From Chloroflexota bacterium (GTDB lineage Bacteria; Chloroflexota; Dehalococcoidia; Lucifugimonadales; UBA3495), in contig JADFPM010000146.1 of assembly GCA_022562335.1 (NCBI GenBank), forward strand, positions 1 to 6,758: a stretch of DNA of 6,758 bases, given 5' to 3'. Of the stretch, positions 5,519 to 6,758 are shown piece by piece. The position numbers and the translations under genes are program-made. Each line of letters starts with the position of its first letter. Positions within the stretch are counted from its first letter, which is position 1. The notes under the pieces were generated by a model. It ran no database searches and was not told where the DNA came from. It was given only the letters and a program-made list of their open reading frames with translations.

Positions 5519-6758
5519 GTGCACTCTTCCATAGTAGCCCAGCTAACGGCCATCCTCGGCCCAGATGCCGGGGTCGCGGATGATCTTTTGGGCGGCTACG
5601 CCGTAGACGGACTCGTCCCCCAGACGGCCATACGCCCTGCTACCCGACAGGCCGTTTCCCAGACGATGGCTTGGGCTTTTTCGGAGAATTTAGCGGTTTT
5701 GCCTCGGGGAGGCGGCACCCAGATGGCCCTGGGCAACATCCCCGGCAAGATGGATTTGGTCTTGGACCTGAGACGGCTGGATGCGGTCCTTGATTTCCAG
5801 CCCGAAGACCTCACGGTGACGGTGGAGGCCGGGATCGCTTTGACCACGCTGCAGGATGCATTGGCCCAAGGCGGCATGTTTTTGCCGCTGGAAGCCCCAC
5901 TGGCGCAGAAGGCAACCGCCGGAGGCATCCTGGCGGCCAATACCTCCGGGCCCCGGCGCTTTGCCTACGGGCTGCCCCGCGACTGGCTCATCGGCATAGC
6001 CGTGGTCTCGGCCAACGGAACGGAAACCAAAGCCGGCGGCAAAGTGGTCAAGAATGTCACCGGGTACGATCTGAACCGGCTTTACACCGGGTCTTTGGGC
6101 ACCCTGGGAGTGATCGTAGAAGCAACGTTCAAACTGGCGCCTCTGCCCGCCCATTCCCAGGCCCTGGCCGCTCCCTTTGATTCCATCGGCGCCGCCTTGG
6201 AAGCCGGACGCGACCTGTTGGACCAGCCTTACTCCCCTCAGGGAGTGCAGGTGCTGAACGGCGAGGCCTCCCGCCTGTTGGAGAAACCGGGTGATGGTCA
6301 ACCCTTGGTTCTGGCGCTCTTCGAAGGGCCCAGCACCGAACTTGTGGAGCGCCGCGCCCAAGAATGCTCCCGTATGCTCCAACAGGCCGATGCAATTGGC
6401 GTAACATCCCTGAACGGTCCCCAATATTCGTCCATCTTGGACCGGATCACCGATCTGGGGTGGAGCGGAGACCCGGAGCCTTACCTGACTATCAAGATAA
6501 ACGTTTCCCCGTCTCAGGTGGCAGGCCTGGTGGAAGAAATTCAGCGCGATTCGCCGTTGGGGCCGCCGCCCGGCATAGTGGCCGATGTGGGCTTTGGCAT
6601 GGTGAGGCTATTTTGGTGGTTGGGGGGAGATCCAGACACCCCGATAGCATTTGATGAACCGGCAACCCTGGCGGCCATCCACCGGGTGCGAGGATTGGCC
6701 TCAGGTGGCAGCGCCATCGTCGAGCGATGCCCGCCGGCCATCAAGCGTGATATAGACG
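5519..6758 (+). CDS. glcE: FAD-binding oxidoreductase, GlcE-like, 3' truncated by window
   Basis: A flavoprotein related to the GlcE subunit of glycolate oxidase. 413 residues are visible and the frame is still open at the window end; perhaps 30-50 residues are missing. The PCMH FAD domain shows YAVDGLVPQTAIRPAT (27-42), LPRGGGTQMALGNIP (61-75), LTVTVEAGIALTTLQDAL (98-115), TAGGILAANTSGPRRFAYG (133-151) and KVVKNVTGYDLNRLYTGSLG (175-194). The C-terminal half is less conserved, as is usual for GlcE, and ends with GGSAIVERCPPAIKRD. GTG 5519 is chosen because an in-frame TAG at 5513-5515 blocks extension and the N-terminal LTAILGPDAGV begins there. It lacks a Shine-Dalgarno, so translation may be weak or the start slightly different. 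The gene probably works with the GlcD-like protein and an iron-sulfur GlcF expected to the right. A stand-alone FAD oxidoreductase is the alternative. Confidence 0.9.
   Translation, partial: MHSSIVAQLTAILGPDAGVADDLLGGYAVDGLVPQTAIRPATRQAVSQTMAWAFSENLAVLPRGGGTQMALGNIPGKMDLVLDLRRLDAVLDFQPEDLTVTVEAGIALTTLQDALAQGGMFLPLEAPLAQKATAGGILAANTSGPRRFAYGLPRDWLIGIAVVSANGTETKAGGKVVKNVTGYDLNRLYTGSLGTLGVIVEATFKLAPLPAHSQALAAPFDSIGAALEAGRDLLDQPYSPQGVQVLNGEASRLLEKPGDGQPLVLALFEGPSTELVERRAQECSRMLQQADAIGVTSLNGPQYSSILDRITDLGWSGDPEPYLTIKINVSPSQVAGLVEEIQRDSPLGPPPGIVADVGFGMVRLFWWLGGDPDTPIAFDEPATLAAIHRVRGLASGGSAIVERCPPAIKRDID

Noticed and set aside
5690..6424. Minus-strand open frame of 244 codons inside the GlcE-like gene
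   Set aside because: The plus frame encodes conserved FAD-binding motifs throughout. The minus frame shows no domain and is a composition shadow.

Overview
The window is 6.8 kb of GC-rich bacterial chromosome carrying mostly housekeeping genes. Composition, sigma70-like promoters, GTG and TTG starts, and the character of the FAD-linked oxidases would fit an environmental bacterium, perhaps Chloroflexota (SAR202/Dehalococcoidia-like). That placement is an impression from protein style; nothing here proves it.

Layout, left to right. (1) 1-1044, + strand: the 3' part, or nearly all, of an unrecognised, probably helical protein. (2) 1051-2058, - strand: an inner-membrane cation/Ca2+ exchanger of the CaCA (YrbG) family, convergent with gene 1 and separated from it by only 6 nt. 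(3) 2188-3285, - strand: leuB, 3-isopropylmalate dehydrogenase of leucine biosynthesis, with a TTG start set by a clear GGAGG. (4) 3286-3566: a divergent promoter region with one good sigma70-type promoter facing each way. (5) 3567-5012, + strand: a GlcD-type FAD-linked (glycolate/D-lactate) oxidase. (6) 5013-5518: an island between the two oxidase genes. It holds a promoter with a perfect TATAAT, a small Phd/YefM-like antitoxin gene of lower GC, a short reading frame that may be the stub of its toxin, and a nested palindromic repeat. (7) 5519 to the window end, + strand: a GlcE-like FAD-binding oxidoreductase, cut by the window edge shortly before its expected C-terminus.

How the genes fit together. 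The GlcD- and GlcE-like proteins are probably two subunits of one 2-hydroxyacid (glycolate) oxidase, with a GlcF-like iron-sulfur subunit expected beyond the right edge. The antitoxin and palindrome island appears to have been inserted between them. leuB and the exchanger are co-directional and may share a transcript, but no functional link is evident. I did not find a convincing new multi-gene system. The most distinctive items are the orphan antitoxin with its toxin-like stub at the palindrome, and the exchanger, whose two repeats carry Asp and Asn at the ion-site positions in the opposite order to the archaeal reference NCX_Mj.
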